Shown one piece after another: positions 36,196-44,805 of a stretch of 64,000 nt of DNA (position 1 is the stretch's first letter; every line of letters starts with the position of its first letter). The stretch comes from Paenibacillus_F sp047238265 (GTDB lineage Bacteria; Bacillota; Bacilli; Paenibacillales; NBRC-103111), in the NCBI RefSeq assembly GCF_047238265.1, contig NZ_JBDFMM010000001.1, forward strand, positions 4,030,001 through 4,094,000, written 5' to 3'. The notes beneath the pieces are model-generated. The model saw only the letters and a program-made list of their open reading frames with translations. It was not told where the DNA came from and did not search any database. The position numbers and the translations under genes are program-made.

Positions 36196-36279
36196 AAAAA
36201 GCCATTTGTGCGATATTTACACGCAAACGTATATTGAATAAATATACATCAGCATGCATAATCGCACAAGTGGCTTTTT
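36196..36279. terminator. 84-bp near-palindrome, probable bidirectional terminator after hemW
   Basis: Two 19-base arms (36196-36214 and 36261-36279) match except for one position that can form a G-U pair. Both ends carry A/T runs, so either strand could fold and terminate. The 46-base centre holds a second inverted repeat, GTATATT/AATATAC (36229-36247). On the minus strand it lies 73 bp after the hemW stop. Confidence 0.72.
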
Positions 36280-36351
36280 GTAAAATTTTGAATGGAGCCT
36301 TGCCGCTTTAAATAAGGGGCATTCCCGTGCCTGGGACGCGCCCTCGCTTAC

Positions 36352-37503
36352 CTATTCGAGGAACGAAGCAAATACGTCGTTGCCGAACAAAATTCCTTGT
36401 TCCGACAAACGGATCTTGTTTCCGGCACGTTCCAGAAGCCCGCGTTGGATCAGACTGTCCAGAATTCCGCCGAACTTCTCCTCCATCGGAATACCGAATT
36501 GCGCTTTAAAATCGTCTCCGCTGATTCCTTCCAGGAGGCGCAGGCCGACCATCATGAAGTCCTCCATCGCCTCCTGCTGCGTGACGGGGAATCTTTCCAA
36601 ATGCGGAAGGCCTTCCTTCGTGCGGTCAATGTACGGCTGAACTCCTTTGACATTGACGTGGCGATGTCCTTCGGCATAGCCGTGAGCACCCGCTCCAAGG
36701 CCGTAATAAGGCCGGTTGCGCCAGTAGGTCGTGTTATGCCGGCTTTCGTAACCGGGACGCGCGAAATTGCTGATTTCGTACTGGCCATAGCCCGCTTCTT
36801 TCAACCGGCGCATAATGAGCAGATACATGTCCAGCTCGTCATCCTCGCTCGGAAGCGGGAGCTGGTTTTTGTGATACATGGTGTGGAAAAGGGTATTTTC
36901 CTCCACTTTCAGACTGTAGATCGAATAATGCTTGAGATCGAGGGCAAGCGCTTCGTTCAGCGTTTTCTCCATAATCTCCGGCGTCTGGTTGGGCAGCCCG
37001 AACATCAGGTCGATCGACATGTTGTCGAAGCCCACTTTTGCCGCATTTTCCAGGCTCCGGTAAACGTCGTCCGTATTATGAATACGACCGATCGTCTCCA
37101 GCAGGCCGTTGTCGAACGACTGGACACCGAACGAAATCCGGTTGACGCCGCCCTCTTTCATCGCCGCCAGCTTTTCGAGGTCCGTTGTTCCGGGGTTGGC
37201 TTCCATCGAAAATTCAAGATCCCCGTGCTGATCCGGGAAATAAGTTTTCACCAGTTTCAGAAAATGCGCCATCTGATCCGGCAGCAGCACCGTCGGCGTG
37301 CCTCCGCCCACGAAGATCGTCGCGATCTTGCCGGGCGGCTGCGCCTGCACCGTACGTTCCATCTCACGCTCTAGAGCATCGAGATAGTCCATGACGGGTT
37401 GCCCTTTAAGGACGTAGGAGTTGAAATCGCAGTAAAAGCATTTGTTCGTGCAAAAAGGAATATGGATATAAACCGCCTCGGGAGCGGTATAACGTGTGTT
37501 CAT
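36352..37503 (-). CDS. hemW: Radical SAM family heme chaperone HemW
   Basis: HemW binds heme and is related to the oxygen-independent coproporphyrinogen oxidase HemN. The 383-residue protein has YIHIPFCTNKCFYCDF with the CxxxCxxC iron-sulfur motif, FVGGGTPT, the SAM-binding EANPGT and ISFGVQSF, and the HemW-type C-terminus. The extra N-terminal cysteine typical of true HemN is absent. ATG 37503 (MNTRYTAPEAV) follows AAAGGAA at nine bases. The lepA-hemW order is conserved in Bacillus, but here a terminator separates them. Confidence 0.94.
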   Translation of the reverse strand: MNTRYTAPEAVYIHIPFCTNKCFYCDFNSYVLKGQPVMDYLDALEREMERTVQAQPPGKIATIFVGGGTPTVLLPDQMAHFLKLVKTYFPDQHGDLEFSMEANPGTTDLEKLAAMKEGGVNRISFGVQSFDNGLLETIGRIHNTDDVYRSLENAAKVGFDNMSIDLMFGLPNQTPEIMEKTLNEALALDLKHYSIYSLKVEENTLFHTMYHKNQLPLPSEDDELDMYLLIMRRLKEAGYGQYEISNFARPGYESRHNTTYWRNRPYYGLGAGAHGYAEGHRHVNVKGVQPYIDRTKEGLPHLERFPVTQQEAMEDFMMVGLRLLEGISGDDFKAQFGIPMEEKFGGILDSLIQRGLLERAGNKIRLSEQGILFGNDVFASFLE

Positions 37504-37585
37504 TGCGGGTAGTTCCTTTCCAGAAAGGGTCGGCCTTACGGCCATTCCTTCATTGTACTATGAAAAGCGGAAAAGATCGAAGGCA

Positions 37586-37614
37586 ATAAAAATAGGAGCA
37601 CGCGGCTCCTATTT
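37586..37614 (-). terminator. Terminator after lepA
   Basis: AAATAGGAGC/GCTCCTATTT stem with a 5-nt loop followed on the minus strand by TTATT, 19 bp after the lepA stop. Confidence 0.9.
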
Positions 37615-37632
37615 CTCGGTCGTTCCTTGTAA

Positions 37633-39450
37633 TTAGTTGTCGTCGATACGGAGTACCGCCATAAACGCTTCCTGCGGCACTTCCACGCTGCCGACCTGCT
37701 TCATCCGCTTCTTGCCTTCCTTCTGCTTCTCGAGCAGTTTCCGTTTCCGCGAGATGTCGCCGCCGTAACATTTGGCCAGAACGTTCTTCCGCATCGCCTT
37801 GACGGTTTCGCGTGAAATGATTTTCTGTCCGATTGCGGCTTGAATCGGCACTTCGAACATTTGCCGCGGGATAAGCTCTTTGAGCTTCTCGCAAATAATG
37901 CGGCCCCGGTTGTAGGCGCCGTCCCGGTGAACGATGAAGGACAAGGCATCCACCTGCTCGCCGTTCAGCATAATGTCCATTTTGACCAGGTTGGATTTCT
38001 TGTACCCGGAAATTTCATAATCGAACGAAGCGTAGCCCTTCGTCCGGGATTTCAGCAGATCGAAGAAGTCGTACACGATTTCCGCAAGCGGAATGTCGTA
38101 AGACAGCGTCACCCGGTTCGTGTCCAGGTACTCCATGTTGATGAACTCGCCGCGCTTGCCTTGGCAGAGCTCCATGATCGCGCCGACAAAGTCGTTCGGC
38201 ACGATGACCGACGCCTTCACGTAAGGCTCCTCAACGAAGTCGATCCGCTGCGGATCCGGGTAGTTCGACGGGTTGTCGATTTCGATGATCTCGCCGTTCG
38301 TCATCGTGATGCGGTAAATAACGCTTGGCGCCGTCGTAATAAGCGGAATGTTGAATTCGCGCTCGATGCGTTCCTGGATGATCTCCATATGGAGAAGGCC
38401 CAGGAATCCGCAGCGGAAACCGAAGCCGAGTGCGGAGGAAGTCTCCGGCTCGTACGTGAGCGACGCGTCGTTAAGCTCCAGCTTCTCGAGCGCTTCACGC
38501 AGATCGTTGTAATCCGATGTTTCGATCGGGTACAGCCCGCAGAATACCATCGGATTGATTTTGCGGTAGCCGGGCAGCGGTTCCGCCGCGGGTTTAACGG
38601 CGTTCGTGATCGTATCCCCGACGCGGGTGTCGCCGACGTTCTTGATCCCGGCCACGACAAAGCCGACATCGCCGACGTTCAGCTCGTCCACGATAGACAT
38701 GCGCGGCTTGAAGGCGCCGACTTCGATCACGTCGAATACTTTGCCCGTCGCCATGAACTTGATTTTCGTGCCGGCCTTGATAGCGCCGTCCACGACACGC
38801 ACGTACACGATAACGCCTTTGTACGGGTCGTAATGCGAATCGAAGATGAGCGCTTTAAGCGGCTCGTCCGGGTCGCCCTGCGGTGCGGGTACCTTCTGGC
38901 ACACCTGCTCCAAAATCTCCTTGATGCCGATGCCGGCTTTGGCCGAGGCCAGAACCGCTTCGCTCGCATCCAGTCCGATCACGTCTTCCACTTCCTGCTT
39001 GACGCGTTCCGGATCGGCACTCGGCAGGTCGATCTTGTTGATGACCGGGAGAATCTCCAGATTGTTGTCCAGAGCCAGATATACGTTGGCCAGCGTCTGG
39101 GCTTCAATCCCCTGGGCCGCGTCCACGACGAGCAGCGCGCCTTCGCAGGCCGCCATACTCCGCGAAACCTCGTACGTAAAGTCGACGTGTCCGGGAGTAT
39201 CGATCAGGTTCAGGATATATTCCTGACCGTCATCGGCCTTATAGTTCAGGCGCACGGCCTGAAGCTTGATGGTGATACCGCGTTCCCGCTCAAGGTCCAT
39301 CTGGTCGAGTACCTGTTCCTGCATTTCACGGGACGAAAGCGCCCCTGTAAATTCAAGAATGCGGTCCGCGAGCGTAGATTTACCGTGATCAATATGTGCG
39401 ATAATCGAAAAGTTTCGAATTTGCTTTTGTCTTTGCCGAATGTCAGTCAT
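37633..39450 (-). CDS. lepA: Elongation factor 4 (LepA)
   Basis: A ribosome-associated GTPase that back-translocates stalled ribosomes or assists initiation and assembly. The 605-residue protein has G1 AHIDHGKS, G2 with RGITIK, G3 DTPGHVDF, G4 NKIDLPSA, EF-G-like domains and the LepA-specific C-terminal domain (KSRTKGYASFDYEISGYKKSNLVKMD, ISRKRKLLEKQKEGKKRMK). ATG 39450 (MTDIRQRQ) follows GGGGGT; five residues of upstream frame are discounted. It is downstream of yqxA and spoIIP on the same strand. Confidence 0.98.
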   Translation of the reverse strand: MTDIRQRQKQIRNFSIIAHIDHGKSTLADRILEFTGALSSREMQEQVLDQMDLERERGITIKLQAVRLNYKADDGQEYILNLIDTPGHVDFTYEVSRSMAACEGALLVVDAAQGIEAQTLANVYLALDNNLEILPVINKIDLPSADPERVKQEVEDVIGLDASEAVLASAKAGIGIKEILEQVCQKVPAPQGDPDEPLKALIFDSHYDPYKGVIVYVRVVDGAIKAGTKIKFMATGKVFDVIEVGAFKPRMSIVDELNVGDVGFVVAGIKNVGDTRVGDTITNAVKPAAEPLPGYRKINPMVFCGLYPIETSDYNDLREALEKLELNDASLTYEPETSSALGFGFRCGFLGLLHMEIIQERIEREFNIPLITTAPSVIYRITMTNGEIIEIDNPSNYPDPQRIDFVEEPYVKASVIVPNDFVGAIMELCQGKRGEFINMEYLDTNRVTLSYDIPLAEIVYDFFDLLKSRTKGYASFDYEISGYKKSNLVKMDIMLNGEQVDALSFIVHRDGAYNRGRIICEKLKELIPRQMFEVPIQAAIGQKIISRETVKAMRKNVLAKCYGGDISRKRKLLEKQKEGKKRMKQVGSVEVPQEAFMAVLRIDDN

Positions 39451-39541
39451 GCCTAACCCCCACACAGTTACATACAGTACCTTTTATTATATCAGTCCGG
39501 CGGGGCTGCGGCAATGCTAAACCGTTATGGGTCGTTTTACC

Positions 39542-40042
39542 TTATTTGACGACCCATTCGAACATCGAAACCACGCCGTCCATTCCGCTTTGAGCGGTCA
39601 TTTGCAGCAGATCTCCCAGCTTGTTGCCGAGGTGGTTCATCGACCCGGCTTCAAGCGGATCTCCCGTCCCGAGCGGACGGGGGGACGGTTTCGGCGGCGC
39701 CGGCGTTTCGGCGGCCCGGTTCGCGCCTTCGGCTGCCCGGGCCTTACCGGCCGCCGCATCGGGGCCTGCCGCCGGAACCGGCTGGGCAGCCTCCGACGGC
39801 GCACCGCTTGGCACGGCAGGCTGCCGCTCTGCGCTCCGGCCTCCTCCGGTCCGGATGGAAGTCTCCTCCGGCAGGGAACCGGTCGCGGCGGGACCGCTCC
39901 CGCCCGTTTGCGCCGCCCCTCCGGAGACGCTTCCCGGCCCTTCGATGCGGTTCATGCCGCGCGAGGCAAGGTCCACCCCGAACATCGTGCAGAAGCAAAG
40001 AATAATTCCGTATACGAACAGCTTCCAGTACCAGCGCGGCAT
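39542..40042 (-). CDS. yqxA: YqxA/DUF3679-like protein with a disordered middle
   Basis: A 166-residue protein with one N-terminal membrane segment (WKLFVYGIILCFCTMFGVDLASRGMNRIEG), a Gly/Ala/Pro/Glu-rich central stretch of about 90 residues and a conserved-looking C-terminus (GNKLGDLLQMTAQSGMDGVVSMFEW). Position between spoIIP and lepA, the membrane segment and the ASRGM motif match the uncharacterised YqxA family. Function unknown. ATG 40042 has GGAGGGA upstream. It lies 86 bp after spoIIP, likely in one transcript. Confidence 0.7.
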   Translation of the reverse strand: MPRWYWKLFVYGIILCFCTMFGVDLASRGMNRIEGPGSVSGGAAQTGGSGPAATGSLPEETSIRTGGGRSAERQPAVPSGAPSEAAQPVPAAGPDAAAGKARAAEGANRAAETPAPPKPSPRPLGTGDPLEAGSMNHLGNKLGDLLQMTAQSGMDGVVSMFEWVVK

Positions 40043-40128
40043 TTAGGGTCCCTCCGGTTCGTTAGTTGAATTCGCTTCTTTGAATCTCCCGTCGTCCGTT
40101 CCGCTTCCAGCTTTAACCCGTAAGCGGC

Positions 40129-41340
40129 TTACGACTTTTTGCCTTCCGCGGGCGCCGTTACTTTCTCCGCATCGAGAATCACTTCCGACACCGCTTTTGC
40201 CAGCAACTCCACCGTCCGGTAGCACTCCTCCAAAGAGTTGTAAGGGCCGCCCACTTCTATCAGCACGCTGTTCGGCGAGAAGTTCTGGTTATAGACGCCG
40301 TTTACTTCGTGCCCCGTTTTCGCGTGAATGCCCTTGGATACGCCCGGCGCCTTCGCTTCCAACGCATCGTGGATTTTACCCGCGAAAGCTTCGTTTTCTT
40401 TCCACTTCGGGTTGTCTCCCCCCAGGATAAAATACACCTGCGCGTAATCTTTGCCGTTCAGCGTAACCGTCGTCCGCTTGCGCTCCTGGGAATCCCGGTG
40501 GATGTCAAAGAAAAACTTCAGGTCCGGGTGCGCGTTCGCGGCGGCTTCGAGCGTCTGGAGAGAATATTTATAAGAATAAGCATATTTGAAATCTTTAATG
40601 GTGTTCGGGTAAATGGCATCCGAATGGACGGCCCCGACCCCTTCTTTCTCCAGCGCTTCCGCCAGCTTCTTGCCGACCATGATGATATTCGTTTTGGCGT
40701 CGTAGGCTTTATCCGGATCGGTAACGCCTTTGAGCTCGGGCAGGAACGATTCGTTGCTGTGAGACTGATAAATGAAGGCGATATTCCGCCCGGGCCCTTT
40801 GGGCTTCTGGTCCGCAGGCGCCTGGCTCGGCGCCGGAGACGGGGCCGGAGTCGCTTCCGGGACTGCGCCGCCCGTTGTCCCGTTCACCGCTCCTTCCGCG
40901 GGTGTGTATTCGACCGGACCGCTCCCATCGCCGTCTTTGCCCGCGCGCAGCACGGTGCTCTTGTCCGCTTTCAGGCCGGGCACCTCCTGGGCAATGAGGC
41001 TTTTCGGATCGCCGGGGTTCACATCGGTCAGAAACCGTACGGCAAAGCTCATCATATTTTGCTGGGAAAAAGTAAACTTACGGGTATCATTTCTCAAATG
41101 AGGAACTTCCAGACCGAGCATGTCGAGAAAAAACTGATTGGAGACCGAAGCCGCCAGCCCTTTCATAGACGATACGGGAGAGGTAGACAGCCTTGACTGC
41201 AGGATGCTCCCGACTCCAAGCAGAATAAACAGGCAGAGAGTAAACAAACTGAGCGATATCGTGGTCTTCCCGATGACTCCGGCGGTCTGGAACGTGTGGC
41301 GGATTTTGCTGAGATTGAAGGTGACGGCATTCCTTTTCAT
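40129..41340 (-). CDS. spoIIP: Stage II sporulation protein P (SpoIIP)
   Basis: SpoIIP is the amidase and endopeptidase of the DMP complex that thins septal peptidoglycan during engulfment. The 403-residue protein has one N-terminal membrane segment (about residues 22-45), a Pro/Ala/Gly linker (about 150-185) and the amidase_3-like domain with YQSHSNESFLP (zinc His and Glu), FFFDIHRDSQ and NSVLIEVGGPYNSLEE (catalytic Glu). ATG 41340 (MKRNAVTF) has TAGGAGGA. A terminator follows gpr, so spoIIP needs its own promoter; a CATAGATT box about 75 bp upstream resembles a SigE -10 but lacks a clear -35. Confidence 0.95.
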   Translation of the reverse strand: MKRNAVTFNLSKIRHTFQTAGVIGKTTISLSLFTLCLFILLGVGSILQSRLSTSPVSSMKGLAASVSNQFFLDMLGLEVPHLRNDTRKFTFSQQNMMSFAVRFLTDVNPGDPKSLIAQEVPGLKADKSTVLRAGKDGDGSGPVEYTPAEGAVNGTTGGAVPEATPAPSPAPSQAPADQKPKGPGRNIAFIYQSHSNESFLPELKGVTDPDKAYDAKTNIIMVGKKLAEALEKEGVGAVHSDAIYPNTIKDFKYAYSYKYSLQTLEAAANAHPDLKFFFDIHRDSQERKRTTVTLNGKDYAQVYFILGGDNPKWKENEAFAGKIHDALEAKAPGVSKGIHAKTGHEVNGVYNQNFSPNSVLIEVGGPYNSLEECYRTVELLAKAVSEVILDAEKVTAPAEGKKS

Positions 41341-41558
41341 GAGAGTTCCTCCTAGCGAATGGGCTTGAACATGTCCGGATTCAGGCGGCTCGCGCCTCAC
41401 GGCGGCGAATCTATCTACTCCCAATCTATGAACACCGCTCTATCGATAGAACTCTCAGTAAAAAAATCTCCGGCCGCCGCCCTGCCGGGCCGATCAAACG
41501 GGCGCCGCTTTGAAGTCGAACGGGAGCCTGAGAGCCTGGGAGCCGCCCGGCAACGCGC

Positions 41559-41586
41559 AAAAAAAACCGGTTCCTTGAGGAACCGG
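41559..41586 (-). terminator. Terminator after gpr
   Basis: CCGGTTCC-TCAA-GGAACCGG hairpin on the minus strand followed by eight T residues, 17 bp after the gpr stop. Confidence 0.95.
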
Positions 41587-41603
41587 CCTGTCAGCCACGC
41601 CGC

Positions 41604-42605
41604 TTAATGCGTATAGGCGGCCACGTTAGCCGAATCTACCGCCTCGTGCAGAGACGCATTCAGCCCCGAAGCGATGATATTCGCGATATCTTCGATAAAT
41701 TCGTCAATTTCCTTCGGGGTGACGAGCAGATCGTGCCCCAGCGGATTCAGCACCTCGCGGACAAGCGACAAACGTTCCTGCTCCGGCAGATCGTCCAGCA
41801 TTCCGAGTATTTCATGCGTGTTGGACGTCTGGGTGCGGAAATGGTGCTGCATCATGTCTATGCACGAATTCACGATCGTGGATGCGTATACGACCGTCGG
41901 CACGCCGATTGCGATGACCGGCACGCCAAGTGTCTCCAGCGTTAGGCCGCGGCGTTTGTTGCCGATCCCCGAACCGGGGTTGATGCCCGTGTCGGCGATC
42001 TGAATCGTCGTATTCACCCTCTCCAGCGCGCGCGAAGCAAGAGCATCCACGGCGATAACGAGATCGGGCTTCGACTTCTCGACAATTCCCTCGACGATTT
42101 CGCTGCTCTCAATGCCCGTCGTGCCCAGCACGCCCGGAGCAACCGCGCTGACGGGACGGTAGCCGGGGCTGACCTGACCCGGCATCAATTCGAAATAGTG
42201 CCGCGTCACGAGGATATTTTCGACTACGAGCGGACCGAGCGCATCGGGCGTCACATTCCAGTTGCCGAGCCCGACAATGAGCACCTTGGAGTCTTTGCCG
42301 ACTCCCGCTTTCTGCAAATACTGCTCGAACACCTGGGCGAACTTTGTAGCTACGCGGTCCTGGAGCTGCGTATCTTTTTTTCTCAAATCGGGCACTTCGA
42401 TCGTCATATACTGCCCCGGCATTTTGCCGATGGCCTGCGCCCCTTCATCGTTCAGCACCTGAATCTGGGTAATGCGCATGCCGTTCTCTTCCCATATATC
42501 CGAAACCACCCCCGGAATTTCGGGGCTTTTTCTCGCTTCCGACGCCAGTTCTCTCGCCTCAAGCGCAAGATCGGTCCGGACCGTATACGCGCTAAGATCT
42601 GCCAA
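41604..42605 (-). CDS. gpr: Germination protease (spore protease Gpr)
   Basis: Gpr degrades small acid-soluble spore proteins at germination and is made as a zymogen in the forespore. The 333-residue protein has an N-terminal propeptide region (residues 1-16), then GMRITQIQVLNDEGAQAIGKMPGQYMTIE, VGLGNWNVTPDALGP, VIAVDALASR, QIADTGINPGSGIGNKR and VGVPTVV-type sequence (GVPTVVYAS), matching peptidase family A25. The start is TTG 42605 with AGGAGGA at seven bases. A SigG/SigF-type promoter is predicted at 42638-42667. It is divergent from rpsT and ended by its own terminator. Confidence 0.97.
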   Translation of the reverse strand: MADLSAYTVRTDLALEARELASEARKSPEIPGVVSDIWEENGMRITQIQVLNDEGAQAIGKMPGQYMTIEVPDLRKKDTQLQDRVATKFAQVFEQYLQKAGVGKDSKVLIVGLGNWNVTPDALGPLVVENILVTRHYFELMPGQVSPGYRPVSAVAPGVLGTTGIESSEIVEGIVEKSKPDLVIAVDALASRALERVNTTIQIADTGINPGSGIGNKRRGLTLETLGVPVIAIGVPTVVYASTIVNSCIDMMQHHFRTQTSNTHEILGMLDDLPEQERLSLVREVLNPLGHDLLVTPKEIDEFIEDIANIIASGLNASLHEAVDSANVAAYTH

Positions 42606-42637
42606 AAAGATCTCCTCCTGTCCATCATGAATGATCC

Positions 42638-42667
42638 TAGTTTGCGGACAGCCACCCTAATTTATAC
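42638..42667 (-). promoter_or_regulatory. Predicted forespore (SigG/SigF) promoter of gpr
   Basis: On the minus strand GTATA (42663-42667) and CAAACTA (42638-42644) are 18 bases apart. The -10 differs from the SigG consensus CATNHTA at one position. gpr is known to be forespore-expressed in Bacillus. Confidence 0.55.
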
Positions 42668-42725
42668 GGAGTTTATACCGCTAAACGTTCCCGGAAAACG
42701 GGTTCGGAAAGCTCCCTGACAGGTA

Positions 42726-42754
42726 TTGATTTTTAAAAGTCAGCGTGGTAGAAT
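42726..42754 (+). promoter_or_regulatory. SigA promoter of rpsT
   Basis: TTGATT (42726-42731), a 17-base spacer and TAGAAT (42749-42754). The leader of about 60 bases contains an ACAATC/GATTGT inverted repeat that could form a weak stem. Confidence 0.8.
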
Positions 42755-42819
42755 ACTTAGAGTTGTCAACAATCATGGAAAACGTTCGATTGTGTACCTG
42801 AAGTAGGAGGTGAATGTCA

Positions 42820-43092
42820 ATGCCAAACATCAAATCCGCGATCAAAAGAGTGAAAGTAAGTGAAAAACGTCGCCTGCGCAACGCTTCCGAGAAGTCCGCT
42901 CTTCGTACAGCTGTTAAAGCTTTCGAAACAACGGTTGCCAGCAATAACGTAGATTCCGCTAAAGAAGCTCTGATCAACGCTACCAAAAAATTGGACAAAG
43001 CAGCTTCTAAAGGATTAATCCATAAAAATGCAGCTAGCCGCAAGAAGTCCCGTTTAGCGAAGAAGCTTAACGCTCTTTCCGCACAAGGCTAA
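42820..43092 (+). CDS. rpsT: Small ribosomal subunit protein S20 (bS20)
   Basis: S20 binds 16S rRNA early in 30S assembly. The 90-residue basic protein begins MPNIKSAIKRVKVSEKRRLRN and has the helical-bundle pattern of the family, including LIHKNAASRKKSRLAKKLN. ATG 42820 follows GTAGGAGGTG at seven bases; two in-frame codons upstream are unlikely starts. It is transcribed alone on the plus strand, divergent from gpr, with a clear SigA promoter and terminator. Confidence 0.98.
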   Translation: MPNIKSAIKRVKVSEKRRLRNASEKSALRTAVKAFETTVASNNVDSAKEALINATKKLDKAASKGLIHKNAASRKKSRLAKKLNALSAQG

Positions 43093-43116
43093 TAAGCAGG
43101 ACCTACACATAGGTGA

Positions 43117-43154
43117 TAAAAAAGACCGGAGCCCCTGGCTCCGGTCTTTTTTTG
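43117..43154 (+). terminator. Terminator after rpsT (possibly bidirectional)
   Basis: AGACCGGAGC-CCCT-GGCTCCGGTCT stem followed by seven T residues and preceded by an A-run, so it could also end holA transcription from the other side, about 300 bp beyond the holA stop. Confidence 0.95.
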
Positions 43155-43447
43155 TACATATCGCTAAGCAGTCGGGCCGGCAAAGCGGTTGACCACCGTC
43201 ATGTGACGCCGGGCACCGCGCCGGGATCTTCGCGCGGTGCCCGGCGTATCCTATGCCGCCTCGCCATGCAGATCCGGCTCTTCGCAAGGGCCGGCGTTAT
43301 TTGCCTGACCGGCCGTACAAAACAAACGTCCTCAACGCCCGGCCCGGGAAGCGGATCCGGATTGCGGCCCCGCCTGGGCAGCAGGCCTCCCGCTGCCATT
43401 CTTCGGCCCGGTTATGCACCGCTGAAAACCCCGTTTCCCGGAAGGCT
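43155..43447. other. Intergenic stretch between rpsT terminator and holA
   Basis: 293 bp of GC-rich sequence. Short open frames on both strands lack ribosome-binding sites and recognisable products. No separate terminator for holA was found. Confidence 0.5.
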
Positions 43448-44467
43448 TTAAGCCGCCAGACCGAGAAGAAAGAGTTCAAGGCCGAGCACCTTGTCGATGC
43501 CGCCGGTTTTCATTTTAAAATCAAGATCCGCCAGCTGCGATACGATCCGGCTCAGCTTCGCGATATCATAAGCCCGGGCTTGTCCTTCCGCCACCTTGAC
43601 GGCGTACGGATGCAGACCGAGCTGGCCCGCGATCTGCTGGTGCGAGTAGCTCTGCTTGGACAGTTCCTTGACCTGGAGCATGATCCGGAACTGGCGGGCC
43701 ATCAGCATCACGATCTTGATCGGCTCTTCTTTCTGCTTGAGAAGTTCCTCCAGAAGCGCAAATGCCCGGTCCAGGCGCAGCTGAACCACCTGCTCGATCA
43801 GAATGAATACATTCTGCTCCGTACTGCGGACGACGAGAGAATCGACCAGCTCGGGGGTCGCCGTCCCTCCACGCCCGACGTTGAGGGAGAGCTTCTCGAT
43901 CTCCGCGGCCAGCGACTGAAGATGCCCGCCCGTGTACAGCACGAGCTGGTCCGCGACTCCGTCCGCCAGATCGAAAGATTCCTTTTTCGCCTGGCGCCGT
44001 ACCCAGCTTTGCAGTTCTTCGGCCGTCAGCGGCAGGCAGGGCACGAGCGCATTTTTTTCCTTGAGCTGCTTCACCAGCTTTTTCCGCTCGTCCAGCTTGT
44101 CCACGGGAACCGTAAAAACAAGGACGGTAAAATCGACGGGAGCCCCTAAATACTCGGTTAAACGATCCAACTGGTGGTCGACCTTCCCGCTGTCGCGGCT
44201 GCCTGTTAGAAACTGGGCATTTCCGGCTATAATCAGTTTGCGGGGCACCATAAACGGCAGCGTCTCGGCGTCGGCAATGACGTTCTGCACCGGCACCTCA
44301 TTCAAATCGTATTTGCTAACGGCAAAATCCACATGCTCGGGTTCAATCATTTTATCGGTAAGTTTCTTGATAAACTGTTCAATTAAATAAGACTCGCTTC
44401 CGTAGCTGACATAGACCGGAGCGAATCGTTCTTCCTCTATGCTTTTCATCGCTTGTTTGTAATCCAT
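43448..44467 (-). CDS. holA: DNA polymerase III subunit delta
   Basis: HolA is the clamp-loader subunit that opens the beta sliding clamp. The 339-residue protein starts MDYKQAMKSIEEERFAPVYVSYGSESYLIEQF and shows the YqeN/HolA pattern: VPRKLIIAGNAQFL, FTVPVDKLDERKKLVKQLKEK, and the C-terminal helical domain (MARQFRIMLQVKEL, LGLHPYAVKVAEGQAR). GGAGGGGAACG lies before ATG 44467. Unlike B. subtilis, yqzM was not found between comEC and holA; the sigma/anti-sigma pair is there instead. A strong 51-nt hairpin precedes the gene. Confidence 0.95.
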   Translation of the reverse strand: MDYKQAMKSIEEERFAPVYVSYGSESYLIEQFIKKLTDKMIEPEHVDFAVSKYDLNEVPVQNVIADAETLPFMVPRKLIIAGNAQFLTGSRDSGKVDHQLDRLTEYLGAPVDFTVLVFTVPVDKLDERKKLVKQLKEKNALVPCLPLTAEELQSWVRRQAKKESFDLADGVADQLVLYTGGHLQSLAAEIEKLSLNVGRGGTATPELVDSLVVRSTEQNVFILIEQVVQLRLDRAFALLEELLKQKEEPIKIVMLMARQFRIMLQVKELSKQSYSHQQIAGQLGLHPYAVKVAEGQARAYDIAKLSRIVSQLADLDFKMKTGGIDKVLGLELFLLGLAA

Positions 44468-44515
44468 TCGTTCGTTCCCCTCCGGTTAAATCCCTGTTCC
44501 CTATCTTACCAATGA

Positions 44516-44566
44516 CAAAGGGATTACGTCAAAACGGAATCTCACCGTCTTGCCGTAATCCCTTTG
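44516..44566. repeat. 51-nt near-perfect inverted repeat upstream of holA
   Basis: Outer arms CAAAGGGATTACG and CGTAATCCCTTTG pair over 13 bp. After one mismatch, an inner 8-bp stem (CAAGACGG/CCGTTTTG on the minus strand, one G-U) continues to a 7-nt loop. It lies 49 bp before the holA start and would be in its leader RNA. No T-run follows on either strand, so it is not a terminator. Confidence 0.85.
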
Positions 44567-44776
44567 CCCGAGCAGAAAGAGAATACGCTGCCACCGCACG
44601 TTGCCCATGCGAGCAGCATCTATTTAAACACCGGAAAAGAGCTCTAGAAACTCTTGACCGAGTGACAGTAAACCCGCGTTTTCTCCTGTCGTTCTCCTCA
44701 GTTTTGCGGTGACTTTTCATCAACCGATTGTTAATACAGCATACGCGCCAACCCGCCGAATGTGCGTGTCAGACAC
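44567..44776. other. Intergenic stretch between the hairpin and the anti-sigma gene terminator
   Basis: About 210 bp without a supported gene. It probably holds the holA promoter, not identified with confidence. A yqzM-like small gene was looked for and not seen. Confidence 0.45.
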
Positions 44777-44805
44777 AAAAAGAAGCATGCCTTATTTGGC
44801 ACGCT
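44777..44805 (-). terminator. Terminator after the anti-sigma factor gene
   Basis: AGCGTGCC-AAATAA-GGCATGCT stem (one G-U pair) followed on the minus strand by TCTTTTTG. The stem includes the stop codon at 44792, supporting 44792 as the ancestral gene end. Confidence 0.82.

Noticed and set aside
43155..43447. Several 60-110 codon frames between rpsT and holA
   Set aside because: They lack ribosome-binding sites and recognisable products, and are Arg/Pro-rich as expected for chance frames in GC-rich DNA.
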